Assembly (NCBI GenBank): GCA_036971475.1
Contig: JBAIZL010000002.1
Location: forward strand, 348,390,082 to 348,454,081
Length of the DNA stretch: 64,000 nt
Origin: Prosapia bicincta
Taxonomy: Eukaryota > Arthropoda > Insecta > Hemiptera > Cercopidae
Direction of reading: 5' to 3'
Shown: positions 1 through 12,328 of the stretch, piece after piece
Position numbering within the stretch: the stretch's first letter is position 1
Layout of the letters: each line of letters starts with the position of its first letter
Notes under the pieces: generated by a model
What the model was told of the DNA's origin: nothing
The model's database searches: none
Seen by the model: the letters and a program-made list of their open reading frames with translations, nothing else
Translations under genes and position numbers: made by a program

Positions 1-326
1 CCCATCCCTGTTCTATATTAGTCTATAAGTCTGTTACTTGTTAACATTAAGTATTTGCTCTGGATTGATTCACCTATTGTGCACTTCCACGGCCAAACTT
101 TACTTTACTCACTCCGCCTTTGTATTTATTTAGCCCTTCCCTGTTCTATATTAGTGTATAAGTATGTTACTTGTTAACAATAAAGTGTTTGGCCTGGATT
201 GATTCACCTATTGTGCACTTCCACGGCCAAACTTTACTTTACTCACTCCGCCTTTGTATTTATTTAGCCCGTCCAGGCTCTATATTAGTGTATAAGTTTG
301 TTATTTGTTAACATTAAAGTGTTTCT
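1..326. repeat. Tandem repeat, about 133-bp unit, 2.4 copies
   Basis: The block running from 'ctgttctatattag' through 'cacttccacggccaaac' to 'tttgtatttatttagccc' recurs with a spacing of 133-134 bp. The recognisable block starts fall near 8, 141 and 274. The third copy diverges after about 326. The first copy runs off the left edge, so the array probably extends outside the window. No coding potential is seen in it. Confidence 0.85.
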
Positions 327-2115
327 AAATATGATAGGTTTACGTCGTATGATGCACTCCTGAAATCCACCAGCTGAAAATACGTGTCATACATTGACTC
401 ACCTTACATCCTAACTACGAAACAACCAGGTAGACTGGTTGAAATTATGGCACTATCCTGCAATACGTATTCCACTACAGGCGCTTGCAAACTGTCGAAC
501 AGGATCTCCTGGAGGAATATATACACAGACTTTTTAAAAAAACCACTCTTTCAGTATGCTAGCTCAAGCTTTAAATGAATTTATAAGAACGATTTCTTTA
601 ATAACAGTATCCCTATCTAATAAGATTGTATTACATTTATATTATGTTTTAAGGTGGTAAGACTTTAAATATTTTGTAATTTGGTTCCACAAGCATTTGG
701 ATTATTAAAATAATTGAAACTATTGAATAAATGAAATTACAATTTATTAAATCAATATTTTCCTTCGTTACTTCAAACACTTCTTAAATAACGTTGCAAA
801 AATTATGCATATTGCAGAGTGACGTAAGAAAGTACAAACATATCCATTTAATCAATTAAATTTACTGTAGGATTTCTTTGAGAGTCTTTTTATTTAATCT
901 GTTACTAATTCAATTCGTAATTTGTTACCAGGCGTTCCTTTTTGTTAATATTAAATTTTATGCACACACAATTTATTCAAAACATATTGCAGATTTCTCA
1001 AGTAACTTCTAATTAAACACGATATGTAAATGCACATTTTGTATTATAGATATAAAGATGAAAACATATATATTTATTTAATTGTATTACAAAAAATCGT
1101 TGAATTTTAGATTAATTGTTCATTTAATTAATTAAACTTTTATAAAACTTTTAAAAAGTGCGACAATATTTTCTAAAAAATGGTTCACAATTAGTATTTT
1201 TTATAATTTGGTTCCATAGGAATTAGGATCTTTAAAATTTATTGAACGTTTTATCTAATTTAATTTACAATTTAAATAATCAAAAAAATATTCCTTCTTT
1301 ACTTCAAAAAGTTTTTAAATAATATTTGTTTGCAAAAGGTTGAAGGCAAAAAACCAGTAATGATCATTTAACTATTCAAAATAGATAGATTATTTGCTTA
1401 AGTGTCCTTTTATTTCAATTTTTGATAAACAAATGTCCTAATTTGTCCTCTGGTGTTCTCTAAAAACCTGTTTTTTTAATCCTAAATATTTTATGCACAT
1501 ACAATTTATACAAAACATAATTCACATTTGAAAAATTTTATAACTAAACATGACATATATTGTCTAAAAGAAACAACACTGACAAAAAACATATTAGCTA
1601 TATTTAGTTTAAGGTGGACAGAATTAATCGTTGAAGTTTTATCTTCATTGTTTACTTAATTATTTATATTTCTACAAAATTTGTTAAAATTTTTGAATTA
1701 TTTTAAAAATTCTTATTCCTATTTAGTGATTGTTTGAATACAACTTGTAACTTACTTTCATCTGAAATAACTGAAAATTTTGGTACCGGCTGATAAAGAA
1801 TACTATTTAAATTTTGAAAACTGAGTCATTCCGAAACGGTTCAACAAGCGCGAATATTGTAATGTTAGGAAGTCAGAAAAGTCTGCTCGAATATATTTAA
1901 ATGATCTATAATTCTATGGTAAAAAACATCAAATTAATCATGACTTACTTTTCCATGATTGTATTACTTGACTTTAATATTGATTAAACTTAGGATATTA
2001 TTTATTTACAATATTTTATTACATAGATGCTCGTATACTAATATTATCTATATTTTTTTAATATCCCTTATGAATAAACAAATATTCTTTGAGCTTAGCT
2101 TGTGAGGTTATGTTA
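327..2115. other. AT-rich stretch without a recognised gene
   Basis: Very AT-rich DNA with short poly-A and poly-T runs. The only ORF is 64 codons (384-578, plus strand) with no recognisable family or composition bias. I see no RNA gene, terminal repeat or transposon coding remnant. Confidence 0.5.
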
Positions 2116-2330
2116 GAAACAAATAAAAACATAAACAAAACTCACAAATTAATCATTTATTTACCCATACGCGTTTAAATGACCAAGTCATCATTATCAG
2201 TGAGTGTTACTACTACAAAATCTAACTTACAACAACAGTGAGTAGTAACACTCACTGATGATGATGACTTGGTCATTGAAACGCGTATGAGTAAATAAAT
2301 GATTAATTTGAGTATGTTTTTATTTGTTTC
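2116..2330. repeat. Foldback (hairpin) element with arms of about 95 bp
   Basis: The left arm (about 2116-2214) and right arm (about 2240-2330) are near-perfect reverse complements. Landmarks are 'gaaacaaataaaaacat' on the left against 'atgtttttatttgtttc' on the right, 'acgcgtttaaatgaccaag' against 'cttggtcattgaaacgcgt', and 'agtgagtgttactact' against 'agtagtaacactcact'. The central spacer is about 25 bp. The small size and lack of coding sequence fit a foldback MITE. Few mismatches suggest it is young or maintained by conversion. Confidence 0.85.
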
Positions 2331-3499
2331 CTTATGAATGTGTACCTTATTATATAAACTTGGGCGTTTAAGAGGAAACGTGAAGCTATATTTTCTGTTA
2401 AATTTAAATTCCTACCTTTATTTTATATTTTTATATCTAAGTTTATTTAAAATTTTTGTATAAATAATTGATTTTCGGCACTTTCCCATGCCCATAACGT
2501 CATTCTAAACGTCCGGCTTCCGAGATTTGTTCCTCCATTGCTGAAGAGCTACTTACCCTTTCTTCTGTTCGTACTTTTCAAGTTTAACTTAATATTACAA
2601 CTGAATGATAAAATTTCACGATATTTTCACCTTGAGTATAGGCGATTATTCGGAGATTTATAGTAAAGACATTGAGAAATATCGTAGTTACCCCTCTCGG
2701 CCGACGATTTAGGCTACTAGCCACGCAGGATTTTACTTTTTACGTTTCTCATTTGAAATCTAATAACACAGAGCTTCCAGATATAGGCCGTGAGTTTTGC
2801 TTATCTATGATCTTTGCTAGGGCAGATTATTATACCTTTAGTTACTTGTGTGACTTACATATTGCAACATCACATAAATTTGGTATTATTTGGTTGAAAT
2901 TATATTATACAACAAATTATTGAAATTTGAATTTTTATGAAGGTGAAAGACCATACCTAGCCGTCAAAGACACACAAGGGTGTGTTGCAACGGGTCCAAT
3001 TTAACTTTCCTTACCTCACCTGTCTTACTTATCTTGCAATTTCTATCCTCTCTTTTTTTTGTTATCATTTATAAATTATGTATGTCAACATATTCATATC
3101 CCGATAAGTATAAGTGAATTATTTTTTATGAATTTATTTTAGTAACTTTGTAACCCTCATTATAACTCCTGCACCTATCTTACCTTATTGTGCTATTTTA
3201 GGATAGCTCGATCAATGTCTTTGACATCCAAAACCTTTTACCTCTGACACTACCTTTTATACATTCCTTCTGCGTTGTCCATACAAATAATTACCTTCGT
3301 AACTTGTCTAATACTTACCGGTGTGGCCCTGCAATGGTAATAACCTAAGCAGGGAGTTCAATCTAAATTTCGAAACCTGTAATTTTCCCAAACATATATC
3401 TCATTGCAAATGAAATTCCTAAATTCATTTAAAAACAAATTAGGTAAGGCATCAGCTAGCATAATACTGCGAGGGAGGGATGACGTTTTAGAGGTGTTA
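2331..3499. other. No gene recognised
   Basis: This stretch contains an 83-codon plus-strand ORF (2672-2923) without recognisable domains. It may include the downstream part of the decayed minus-strand retroelement described next, but I could not identify reverse transcriptase motifs in it. Confidence 0.4.
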
Positions 3500-4910
3500 C
3501 ATATGCCTGAACATTAATGAGCGAAACTTGCGCTCCCGTATCTATTTCAACTTATACTCTGTGATCGTATATCTTCGCCTGTATTGCCGGGCAATGTTCG
3601 ATATTGGGTTAACCGGTCTTCTGTGTTCTCCATCTTCCCGAAACCATTCCCGAATATTTAGGGATAGTTCGACTAATTTTGCGCTATAACACCGATTTTT
3701 ACTCCTAACATATAAGCCTTTTCAGCCGTATACGCTATAAGTATCCTTCATCTCCATATTCCTCCACTTTTGATCGGAGTTTCCTCTAGGTGTTTTGAGG
3801 CTACTTTTTACAGGGCACTTACAGTTACGTTTTTTGGTTGACTACTAGTTCCAGGATTACACTTTGTATGATCAGGTCTTGTAGGGTACAGGATTCCAGG
3901 TTTTCCTTTGGAGTCACCATAGGATCTCCGGAAATGATTAGGAGATTAGGAGGTTAGTTACGTGCGGCTTATTGCTTAGCTTCGAATTTTAATAACACTT
4001 ATTATCTAAAATGCGTGTAACCCTTTCTTTTCGTTAAAAGCCCAATTAGTTTTAACAAATAATTCGCTAAATTTTTCATAACCCCCTTTTTTTATTGCCC
4101 GTCACCATTCATCACCCGGAATCCTTAAAATGTTTCTATATTGTTACGTTTGAAATCTCTCCCCATTGTTGGGACAATTTCATTAATTAACCTTTCAACC
4201 TCTGTTAGGAATGACATGGGATTCTCTATTTATTCCCCCCAATACTCAATGCTCTTGAAAAACAGAGAGTCCATGTAATATGTTAATCTGGGTCGGCATG
4301 TACGTATTTTGCTGCTACATTTTTTTACTTTCACTTCGTCCCTTTAGAGCCGAAGTTTGATTTTCTTACTTCTTCCTTTAAATAGTTGTGTTTTCGGGGA
4401 TGATTGTTGCTTCTTTGTCTTTTTCCTTTAACTTTTCTTACATCACTGAAATATAACTTTTCCACTGTTCCACCCTTTCTCTCATTCCTCCTGTCTCCTG
4501 AGTGAAAGATACTTGATTGATCTTAGGGCTTGCCCTTACAGTTTCCATATACTGTTTCCTTTCCTCTATCTCCTGCAGTTTTTTTTCTCTACCTTTCTCC
4601 AGCTTCCTCTCTGTCACTTTCCCTTTTCGCCTTTGCTTCTACTTGATCTCTTTCCCTTTTCGCCTTTGCTTAAGCTTTTTCGCATTCCTTTTTAGCCCTT
4701 GCTTCCTGTTTCTCCCTTTCCCACCTATTCTCCGATTCCTCTTAATTTTTTTCCTTCTCAACTTTCTCGTTTCCGCCTTCTACATCTGTAGAATTTTTTT
4801 TATACAGGCTTTCCTATCTCCTTTGCCATTTTTTATTTTTAAAGTATTTAATTTTCTAATATTTTTTATTTCATTAAATATTGTAGCTCCTATTTGCCAC
4901 GCTGTCATGT
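3500..4910 (-). pseudogene. Decayed retroelement gag-protease region
   Basis: Read on the minus strand, with many stops and frameshifts, the order is gag-like then protease-like. About 4440-4760 encodes a Lys/Glu/Arg-rich coiled-coil-like stretch; its complement is the strongly CT-rich plus strand. About 4130-4225 reads NPMSFLTEVERLI...MGRDF and then WAIKKGGYEKFSELF, which resembles the helical core of retrotransposon gag proteins. At 3513-3551 it reads VEIDTGAQVSLIN, the aspartic protease active-site context (DTGA codons at 3531-3542). No reverse transcriptase or integrase is recognised at lower coordinates, so the pol part is missing or too decayed to read. The class (Ty3/gypsy or BEL-like) is not decided. 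The protease motif is the strongest evidence; the gag call is inference from composition and order. Confidence 0.5.
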
Positions 4911-5379
4911 ACCTTTCCTCCCTTACTGGAATAACAGATCCTGTTATAATTATAATTATACTCCTTACATTTTTGTATATATTATTTTAATGTTATCAGT
5001 CTAAGGTACGTTATTTTACTAAACAGTACCTTTCATTTATTCATTTTGCCCTACTTTTATTGTGTTTATTTTGGTTTGCATAGGTTTGACAGTTTTCAGA
5101 CATTTTTAGGTTTAAAAGTCACCCCTTGTAATAATAGAACCATTCGTTTAGGGTGTGAAATGAAGCTTACACTCGTCTTGGTTCATTTCTTAAAAGACAC
5201 AAGTTGAATACCTGAGAGAGTATCAATTAATGTCAACAATGTGTGGGCGAAATCTCCCAGTACGAAAGGCATGCTATGCCCAATGTGTTTTACAGGCATT
5301 AATGAACCTAAAGCTTGAGGCCATTCCCCACGTTCGTACCTGTTACAACGAGGCCAACGTCGCTCACTCACCTATCTAG

Positions 5380-5936
5380 TATATATAAAGGAATAAGGAA
5401 GGGTGGATGGGGTTATATAGGACTAAGGATATAGGGGATGGCACCCTGAAGTGGACCTAAAGTGGTGTCCATCCTTTCAACCCCTTATGAGGGGAGAAAT
5501 AAGGAAGGGTGGATAGGACTATATAGGACTAAGGATATAGGGGAAGTGAGCATAGAGTGAGCCAGATGGAACCCTGAAATGGACCTAAAGTGGTGTTCCT
5601 CCTTTTAACCCCTTATGAGAGGAGGAATAAGGAAGGGTGGATGGGACTATATAGGACTAAAAATATAGGGGAAGTGAGCATAGAGTGAGCCAGATGGCAC
5701 CCTGAAGTTGACCTAAAGTGGTGACCCTCCTTTTAACCCCTTATGAGAGGAGAAATAAGGAAGGGTGGATGGGACTATATAGGACTAAGGATATAGGGGA
5801 AGTGAGCATAGAGTGAGCCAGATGGAACCCTGAAATGGACCTAAAGTGGTGTTCCTCCTTTTAACCCCTTATGAGAGGAGGAATAAGGAAGGGTGGATGG
5901 GACTATATAGGACTAAGGATACAGGGGAAACTTTTA
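5380..5936. repeat. Satellite array, 128-bp unit with 256-bp dimer structure
   Basis: Units beginning 'aaggaagggtggat' start near 5393, 5501, 5629, 5757 and 5885. Complete units are 128 bp. The first lacks about 22 bp, the part equivalent to 'aagtgagcatagagtgagcc'. Units starting at 5501 and 5757 share the diagnostic variants 'ggaaccctgaaatgg' and 'gtgttcctcc'. Those starting at 5393 and 5629 share 'ggcaccctgaag'. Alternate monomers are therefore more alike than neighbours. Confidence 0.9.
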
Positions 5937-6819
5937 AAACTAAACGCTCCAAATAGGAATTTGGTCACTGTTTTAAAGAACTTTATTAGCTATTGTACTT
6001 TATAGATATCTGAATTGTATTGTAATATAATTGCAGCAAATCCTAATGATGCTGTAAATATCATCCATGAAAATTGTTTTGAATTGATCAATTATATCAG
6101 AATAATAGAGCGATTGAGTCATTTTAAATAGACAAAGCCTTGAAATTTCGAATTACACATGGCTATGTTTAGGCCAATTTCCTTTGTATCAATTATACAC
6201 TTCTAAAACTTTGGTAATTATTTTTATAAATAATCGATACTGATAAAATCAATTTCACCTGGTTAATTAAAAGTCTTCAGGTACTCGAAAAAATAAGACT
6301 TGTTGACGACGACCCAAAAATTTAAAAGTTTTGAAAATAGAGAAATATCACTTTATAATAAGTATAAAACTTGTTAAAATCGCTTTTAAAAAAAATGATA
6401 TGTTATAGTATCTTAGAGCATAGCTGTTAAAGTATCACTTTAGGTTGGATTTTGTTAAAAAAATATTAATACACTAGCGCCTATTTAAAAATATCACTTT
6501 ATATGTTAATTTAACCAATTTTAAAACAATTGACATTGATTAGGATTATGGAACGGGAGTACACAGTTGTAATAGCGTATTATCTAACCGACAATAAATG
6601 TAATTGTATAGAGATGGTTCAAGCCATCCCGTAGTTTTACAACTTTTAGCCTTTAAAGTCATTACCCTGTGTATGCAAAATCCTTTCTTAAAGTGGGTCT
6701 ATGTTGTGAATGAAATATACCTGAATATTTCACCCCTCTAACTCTTATAGTTTCGACTCTACGTTTATTCTCAGTCCGTCATTCAGGACAACGATTCATA
6801 TATATAAATAAATAAGTAA

Positions 6820-6824
<5 letters not shown>
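5937..6824. other. No gene recognised
   Basis: AT-rich unique-looking sequence with no ORF of note and no recognised repeat ends. Confidence 0.4.

Positions 6825-6866
<42 letters not shown>
6825..6866. repeat. (TA)n microsatellite
   Basis: An uninterrupted TA run of about 42 bp, preceded by an imperfect 'aaataaataagtaaatat' stretch. Confidence 0.95.
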
Positions 6867-8043
<1,177 letters not shown>

Positions 8044-8499
8044 TTTGAAGAAGACAAAATATAAAGTATAGAGCCTATTAATAAATAGGCTCTAATACAA
8101 AATAAAAAGAGGTTTGAACAAAAAGTATATAATACAGTACATAATAAGTATACAAGTATATAATAAAGTTGAGTCACTATAATTCGAGGAAAATGGAACC
8201 TAGACCCCTCCGATTACAAGGAAATAACTACCTGTACATTAGAAAAAACAGAAATTTTGATGAATCCTAATACTAGAATTAGGAATGCACAAAATACGTT
8301 TGTGGAACTTTATTTATTACAATACTTACATAAACTCATGTGGCTTTGAAGTACATTGTTCATGAAAGCTGCTACTTTTTTTTGTAAAATGTTGCCATGT
8401 GTCTTCTGCGCTTGCTTATCAGATCGTCTTCGTGCTATGATGTCTTATCAGAAGCACATCTGTTAGTGTGGTGTCTGTTGTTTCATAGAGCGTAATGCA

Positions 8500-9075
8500 G
8501 TTTCCAAGGCGGTGTTCCTTCACCCTTTATGTACTGTCTCGGTAGAACCTTCATCCTCTCTCTCGTCATCACTGCCTTCAGTAGTTTCTTGTACCAACAA
8601 TAAATTCTGTTATCTCAAACTGTCCACATCGGAATTTTCACAACCTGAAAGTTTGTTGCTAAAAATAAATCTGTTTCTTCTTGTGGATCAATAACAAACT
8701 CAACAATTTCATTATGACTCAGTTTCCACGACTTTCTTGATGTCTTTTTTTCTTTTTCTCCATGATTTGCCTATCCAGTACACAGCTCCTATAGCAGAAT
8801 TTTTTTTAGAAACTTTACAATGCTTTCTTCCTCTTCAGTCGCTTCCAAGAAAGATTGTAAAAGGTAACGTCTGTATTTTCTCCATACATTCCATACATTT
8901 CACTCTGATCCAGCCACTGGGTTAGGCCTATAACATAAAGCGCGAAAACCATCAGAGCACAGTTAATCGGGGTGCATTGTCTAACAGTAAATTAGCCTTC
9001 CGAGGAAAATTCTGTACTTTTAAAAACTCTTCAGTTTTAGGCACAAACTCATTAAAATACCCTCTTTTAATAAAG
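8500..9075 (-). pseudogene. pogo/Tigger-like (DDE_1) transposase fragment
   Basis: Minus-strand reading from 9075 downward gives FNEFVPKTEEFLKVQNFPRK directly followed by ANLLLDNAP. This is the characteristic stretch around the second catalytic Asp of Tigger/jerky/pogo transposases, with LLLDNAP at its core. It is followed, in shifting frames, by WIRVKCMECMEKI (equivalent to the family's 'PMDQGVI' region), then SAIGAVYWIGKSW and an acidic Ser-rich tail. Several frameshifts and stops separate these pieces. The N-terminal HTH domains and the first catalytic Asp are absent, so only the C-terminal half survives. Family assignment rests on motif order; the host element's terminal repeats were not found nearby. 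Confidence 0.65.
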
Positions 9076-9136
9076 TTGCTTGATATAATCATCTTGAATT
9101 CACTGATTAAACTTAATTAAAAATTAACTTGACTAA

Positions 9137-9377
9137 GTGAATAAGGCTTACTTGCTGACGCGTTTCGAAACAATTATTGCTTTTACGAAGGAAAGCCTCT
9201 ACTCACCCGCGCACCATAATATCAAATTCAATACAAATGAATTAACATTATTAAAAAAAAGACTAAAATATAATATACACCCCAATAAATACATCCACAA
9301 ACACATGTTTGACCTCCTTTTGGGCACTGGATTAGCAATTCAAAACACAGCTCTTACACACCATGAATATACTCTAA
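9137..9377 (+). pseudogene. Penelope-like ORF, N-terminal piece
   Basis: The first 27 or so codons read through the 'gacgcgtttcg' terminal-type motif and are probably not native protein. From codon 28 (about 9218) the sequence NIKFNTNELTLLKKRLKYNI matches the conserved N-terminal segment of PLE proteins (E-x-x-LLxKGLKY). The frame continues to Y-T-L at 9376, where the Helitron 3' end begins. The ORF then reads a few Helitron codons (TRGL) and stops. Removing the Helitron joins this piece in frame to the next. Confidence 0.7.
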
Positions 9378-11042
9378 CCAGGGGCTTGTAGGGGTAAATA
9401 CCCCTATTCTTAATAAAACGAATTGTAAACTTTTATATCGTAATTTTATTTTTTATACAAAAAATAAATTTAATATAATTCAAATTATTCATACCGAAAT
9501 TTCCTTATAAACTATATATTTTGTGAATGCGTTTTCAATTTGATTTTTTGACCAATCGTATTTTCAATATTTATTTTCAATCCATCCTCAGATTTTACTC
9601 GACTTAGCGCAACAAAGTTTACCATATGTAAAAACAGTTTTGGTCAATTGAAGCCCAGCTCCTAAGAATGTTTGACCCTGAGCCTTATTTATAGTTATTG
9701 AAAATGCAAGTCTCAAAGGAAATAGGGCCCTTTTCATTTGAAATGGCATGATAGGATCTGTTAATATTAATTTAATTCTTGGTAAAAGTATGATGTTTCC
9801 TTTTCCAGGACCAGTGATTATTTCTAAGTTAATACAGTTCTCAAACATATCTAGTACGATAAGACGTACTCCATTAATTAAACCTGATCCCAAGTTCATA
9901 TTTCTAATTAACATAACGATTGTTCTATCTTTGAGAGTTAGTTTATGTTGGGGCATTACTGATGGTGTAATAGAGTTTATGTACTCAATGGAAATGTTCA
10001 AATGTTCGTTTGGATAATCGGTAATGATTTCATCAAGGCTGTAGAAATCCTTTGAATCTCCCTCAAGTTTACCCAATACTTCATTATTTATTAAAAAACA
10101 CTGATAATTTAATGGGCATAATATCACATTTTGAGAAACATTTTTAACATTATTTAGATTGAGTTATTTGCCAAACCCAAAATTTGTCAGTGATTCATTT
10201 CTAATCATTAATTGTTCCGGTATATCAACGGCATCCTTGTCTTTGTCACTTTTCAAAGTGCCATTTTCTAACTGTAAAAGCCAGTTTCAAAATTCGGCAT
10301 TTCATTGTTCACTCGTATGTTTTTTGTTAACTGTAGAAATTTTAACGCATTCCAGATTCTGCTTTCTTTGCACACGCCTCTAAAATTTTAACTTTTCCTT
10401 GCATAGGAAAAACAGGTAAGACTTGTCGGAAATCTCCTCCGAATAATATTATCTTTTCTCCAAATGAAGTGTTTCCATAAATTGGGTCAACACATTTCAT
10501 TAAATCTTTTAATAAACTATCTATACAATTTAACTCCAGATACTGCATTCAAAACTTTGTCTACGACTAATTTTTTGATTATACATTGTAGCACCTTTTG
10601 CAGTCTGGTAATTTATGTTGTATACATAAGTAACAATATTATCATTTTTTGAAACTGGGGGACCAATTTTTCCACACCAAAACGTTTTCTCTGAGAATTT
10701 TATCTATCTTTTGTAAAGCAATGTCTTCAGATTCCTCACCATCGATTTCTAGTATGTCCTCAATTATTGCATCTTTAAAATTCATCCATATTGTTTAAGG
10801 AGATGTTGGTTTACAAAAGCAGCATATTAAAGCAAACAGCTCCCTTAGTTGTCTAGCCATATGTGTATTTTGTTGCTCTTCCATGCAACGTTGCCTTTCG
10901 TCATCATCATTTAAAATACCCTTTGCTAATGCTGCCTCTTTGAAAAAATTTAATTGAATATTATTAAAGCGTCGTAGAACTGTGAATGATGTTGCGCCTT
11001 TTAAGTGTAGTAGTAACAATTGTAGGTAAAAGCAATTCTTAA
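9378..11042 (-). mobile_element. 5'-truncated Helitron inserted in the Penelope-like element
   Basis: On the minus strand the helicase C-terminus lies at low coordinates and is followed by a typical Helitron 3' end. This is a 7-bp stem hairpin (9390-9405, aggggta/tacccct), 8 nt further on CTGG (complement of 9378-9381, fitting CTRR), and then a flanking T. The other boundary near 11042 cuts into the helicase open reading frame, with no 5'-TC end and no Rep domain, so this is a 3'-end fragment. Its length is about 1.67 kb. Confidence 0.75.
9588..11040 (-). pseudogene. Helitron helicase (Pif1-type), fragmentary
   Basis: Minus-strand pieces in order: (1) about 11040-10795, CFYLQLLLLHLKGATSF, then EAALAKGIL and MARQLRELFALI, matching the segment between Rep and helicase in Helitron proteins. 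(2) 10548-10342, FGEKIILFGGDFRQVLPVFP, Pif1 motif II/III region. (3) 10127-9588, ILCPLNYQCFLINNEVLGKL, then HKLTLKDRTIVMLIRNMN and FPLRLAFSITINKAQGQTF, the C-terminal Pif1 motifs (V and VI region). The final 'LYVALSR' equivalent is degraded to KLCCAKSSK. The Walker A region is missing or unreadable around 10,570-10,790. Frames break at least three times. In an intact element this enzyme would unwind DNA during rolling-circle transposition. Confidence 0.8.
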
Positions 11043-11602
11043 AAGCAGACAAAGGTAATTCCATCGTAATAATGCACCAACAAGATATCGACAAGAAAGT
11101 AAACAGTTTCATAACTAAAAACAAAATAACCGAACTCCGGTCAGACCCCACACCTAAATTTCAAACAGAAATTAAAAATCTTATAAATAAATGTACCGAA
11201 ATCATGAAAAGTGAACAAAAGAAATATTACAAACAAATAAAATCTCAAGCCCCCACATTAAACGTTTTACCTAAAATCCACAAAGAAAACACACCCATCC
11301 GTCCACTAATCAAACACACACATGCACCATCACATAAGCTAGCCAAATACATAGACAAACTTATCAGAAACAACATAAACTTTCACAATCACACATCCAT
11401 ACACAATAACATAGACCTCGTACACAAAATTCAAGACATCCACAGACCACACAACTCCACCATTGCCTCATTTGATATAAAAAACCTTTACACTAATGTG
11501 CCAATAAGACAAACACTCCACATACTACAAAATATGCTCATCACAGCAAACAACACTCCACATAAACTCACACATGAAATCATTAAAGTTTTTTTTTTTT
11601 AA
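11043..11602 (+). pseudogene. Penelope-like reverse transcriptase, truncated
   Basis: From 11043 the frame reads KADKGNSIVIM (the PLE 'ADKGN' motif), then ELRSDPTPKF, NVLPKIHKENTPIRPLI (RT1/2 region, LPKIHK...PIRP), HKLAKYIDKLI and IASFDIKNLYTNVP (RT3, SFDIxxLYTNVP). It ends in poly-T at 11588-11600 followed by a stop. RT4-7, including the YxDD catalytic motif, and the GIY-YIG domain are absent. The frame is uninterrupted for about 185 codons, so decay is recent compared with other elements here. An ATG at 11072 is internal and is not the native start. Confidence 0.85.
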
Positions 11603-12250
11603 TGGGAGTATTCATTTGAAAAAGTAAACTATCAAGGAAAAAGTGTATTTATCACCAATATAGATTCTGTTGAATTAATCGCAATAAAATATCTGAAAGT
11701 TTCAATTTAGGTCATTTAATATTAAAAATATAAACAATATGTATGGGGCACCAGATAGAAAGAATTTATTTTATAGTTACTAAAACTTAAGATGTATACT
11801 ATTGATTTCTACACATCATTGATACGTGCTATAACAATGCAGATGTAGTTGTTAACAATTTGTCTTCATCAGTATTATAGTCTAGTAAGAGCTGATGGTA
11901 ACTCTCTTTGAATGGTTGAGTGGGGAGAAACTTCTTTTGCCTTGTCACATCTAGAAACCTATTTATATGGAGTGATTTTTTGATGATATTTTTGTTCGTT
12001 ATAAAATTTTGCTTATTTGGTTCACTTACGGCTTAGTACTAACAATAATCATTTAAAACTTATAAAGTGAGAAAGTTGATGATCATTTGGAGATTTTCAA
12101 ACATTATAATTCTATACAGGATAACATCATTGGAGCATTTGCATGAATGTAAATTAATATATATTTATTTTCCTATATTTTATTATAAAGACAATGATAT
12201 ATAAATAAAATAGATAAATAGATTTTTTTGCTATATTTAAAATGTTGTAT

Positions 12251-12253
<3 letters not shown>
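11603..12253. other. No established gene; weak exon-like stretch at its left end
   Basis: A poly-T tract and AG at about 11606 are followed by an open frame (YSFEKVNYQGKSVF...) to a stop at 11709. This could be a terminal exon but has no supporting upstream exon. The rest is AT-rich without recognised content. Confidence 0.25.

Positions 12254-12324
<71 letters not shown>
12254..12324. repeat. (TA)n microsatellite at left border of the large foldback element
   Basis: About 71 bp of uninterrupted TA. The left terminal sequence of the 11.1-kb element begins directly after it. Confidence 0.95.

Positions 12325-12325
<1 letters not shown>

Positions 12326-12328
<3 letters not shown>

Larger units (their letters stand above)
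9120..11602 (+). mobile_element. Penelope-like retroelement, interrupted by a Helitron
   Basis: Two plus-strand coding pieces belong to one Penelope-like element (PLE). The first (ending at 9377) carries the N-terminal ELTLLKKRLKYNI motif. The second (from 11043) begins KADKGNSIVIM and runs into the reverse transcriptase. They are separated by a minus-strand Helitron fragment. A 'gacgcgtttcg' motif at 9158-9168, typical of PLE terminal regions, lies just upstream. The RT is cut off at a poly-T tract near 11588, before the YxDD motif, and no GIY-YIG endonuclease follows. The element is dead and 3'-truncated. Confidence 0.75.

Noticed and set aside
2672..2923. 83-codon ORF as a gene
   Set aside because: No recognisable domain, composition signal or regulatory context; length is expected by chance in this much sequence.
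4517..4990. 157-codon Phe/Leu-rich plus-strand ORF resembling a membrane protein
   Set aside because: The CT-rich strand gives hydrophobic codons by composition; the opposite strand reads as Lys/Glu-rich gag-like sequence followed by a protease motif, which explains the region better.
5380..5936. Regularly repeated units reminiscent of a CRISPR array
   Set aside because: Whole units are repeated without unique spacers, in a eukaryotic context without cas genes; this is a satellite. The same applies to the arrays at 12.9-14.3, 20.7-23.0, 27.6-28.0 and 49.2-49.9 kb.
9748..10017. 89-codon plus-strand ORF
   Set aside because: Antisense of the Helitron helicase C-terminal motifs.
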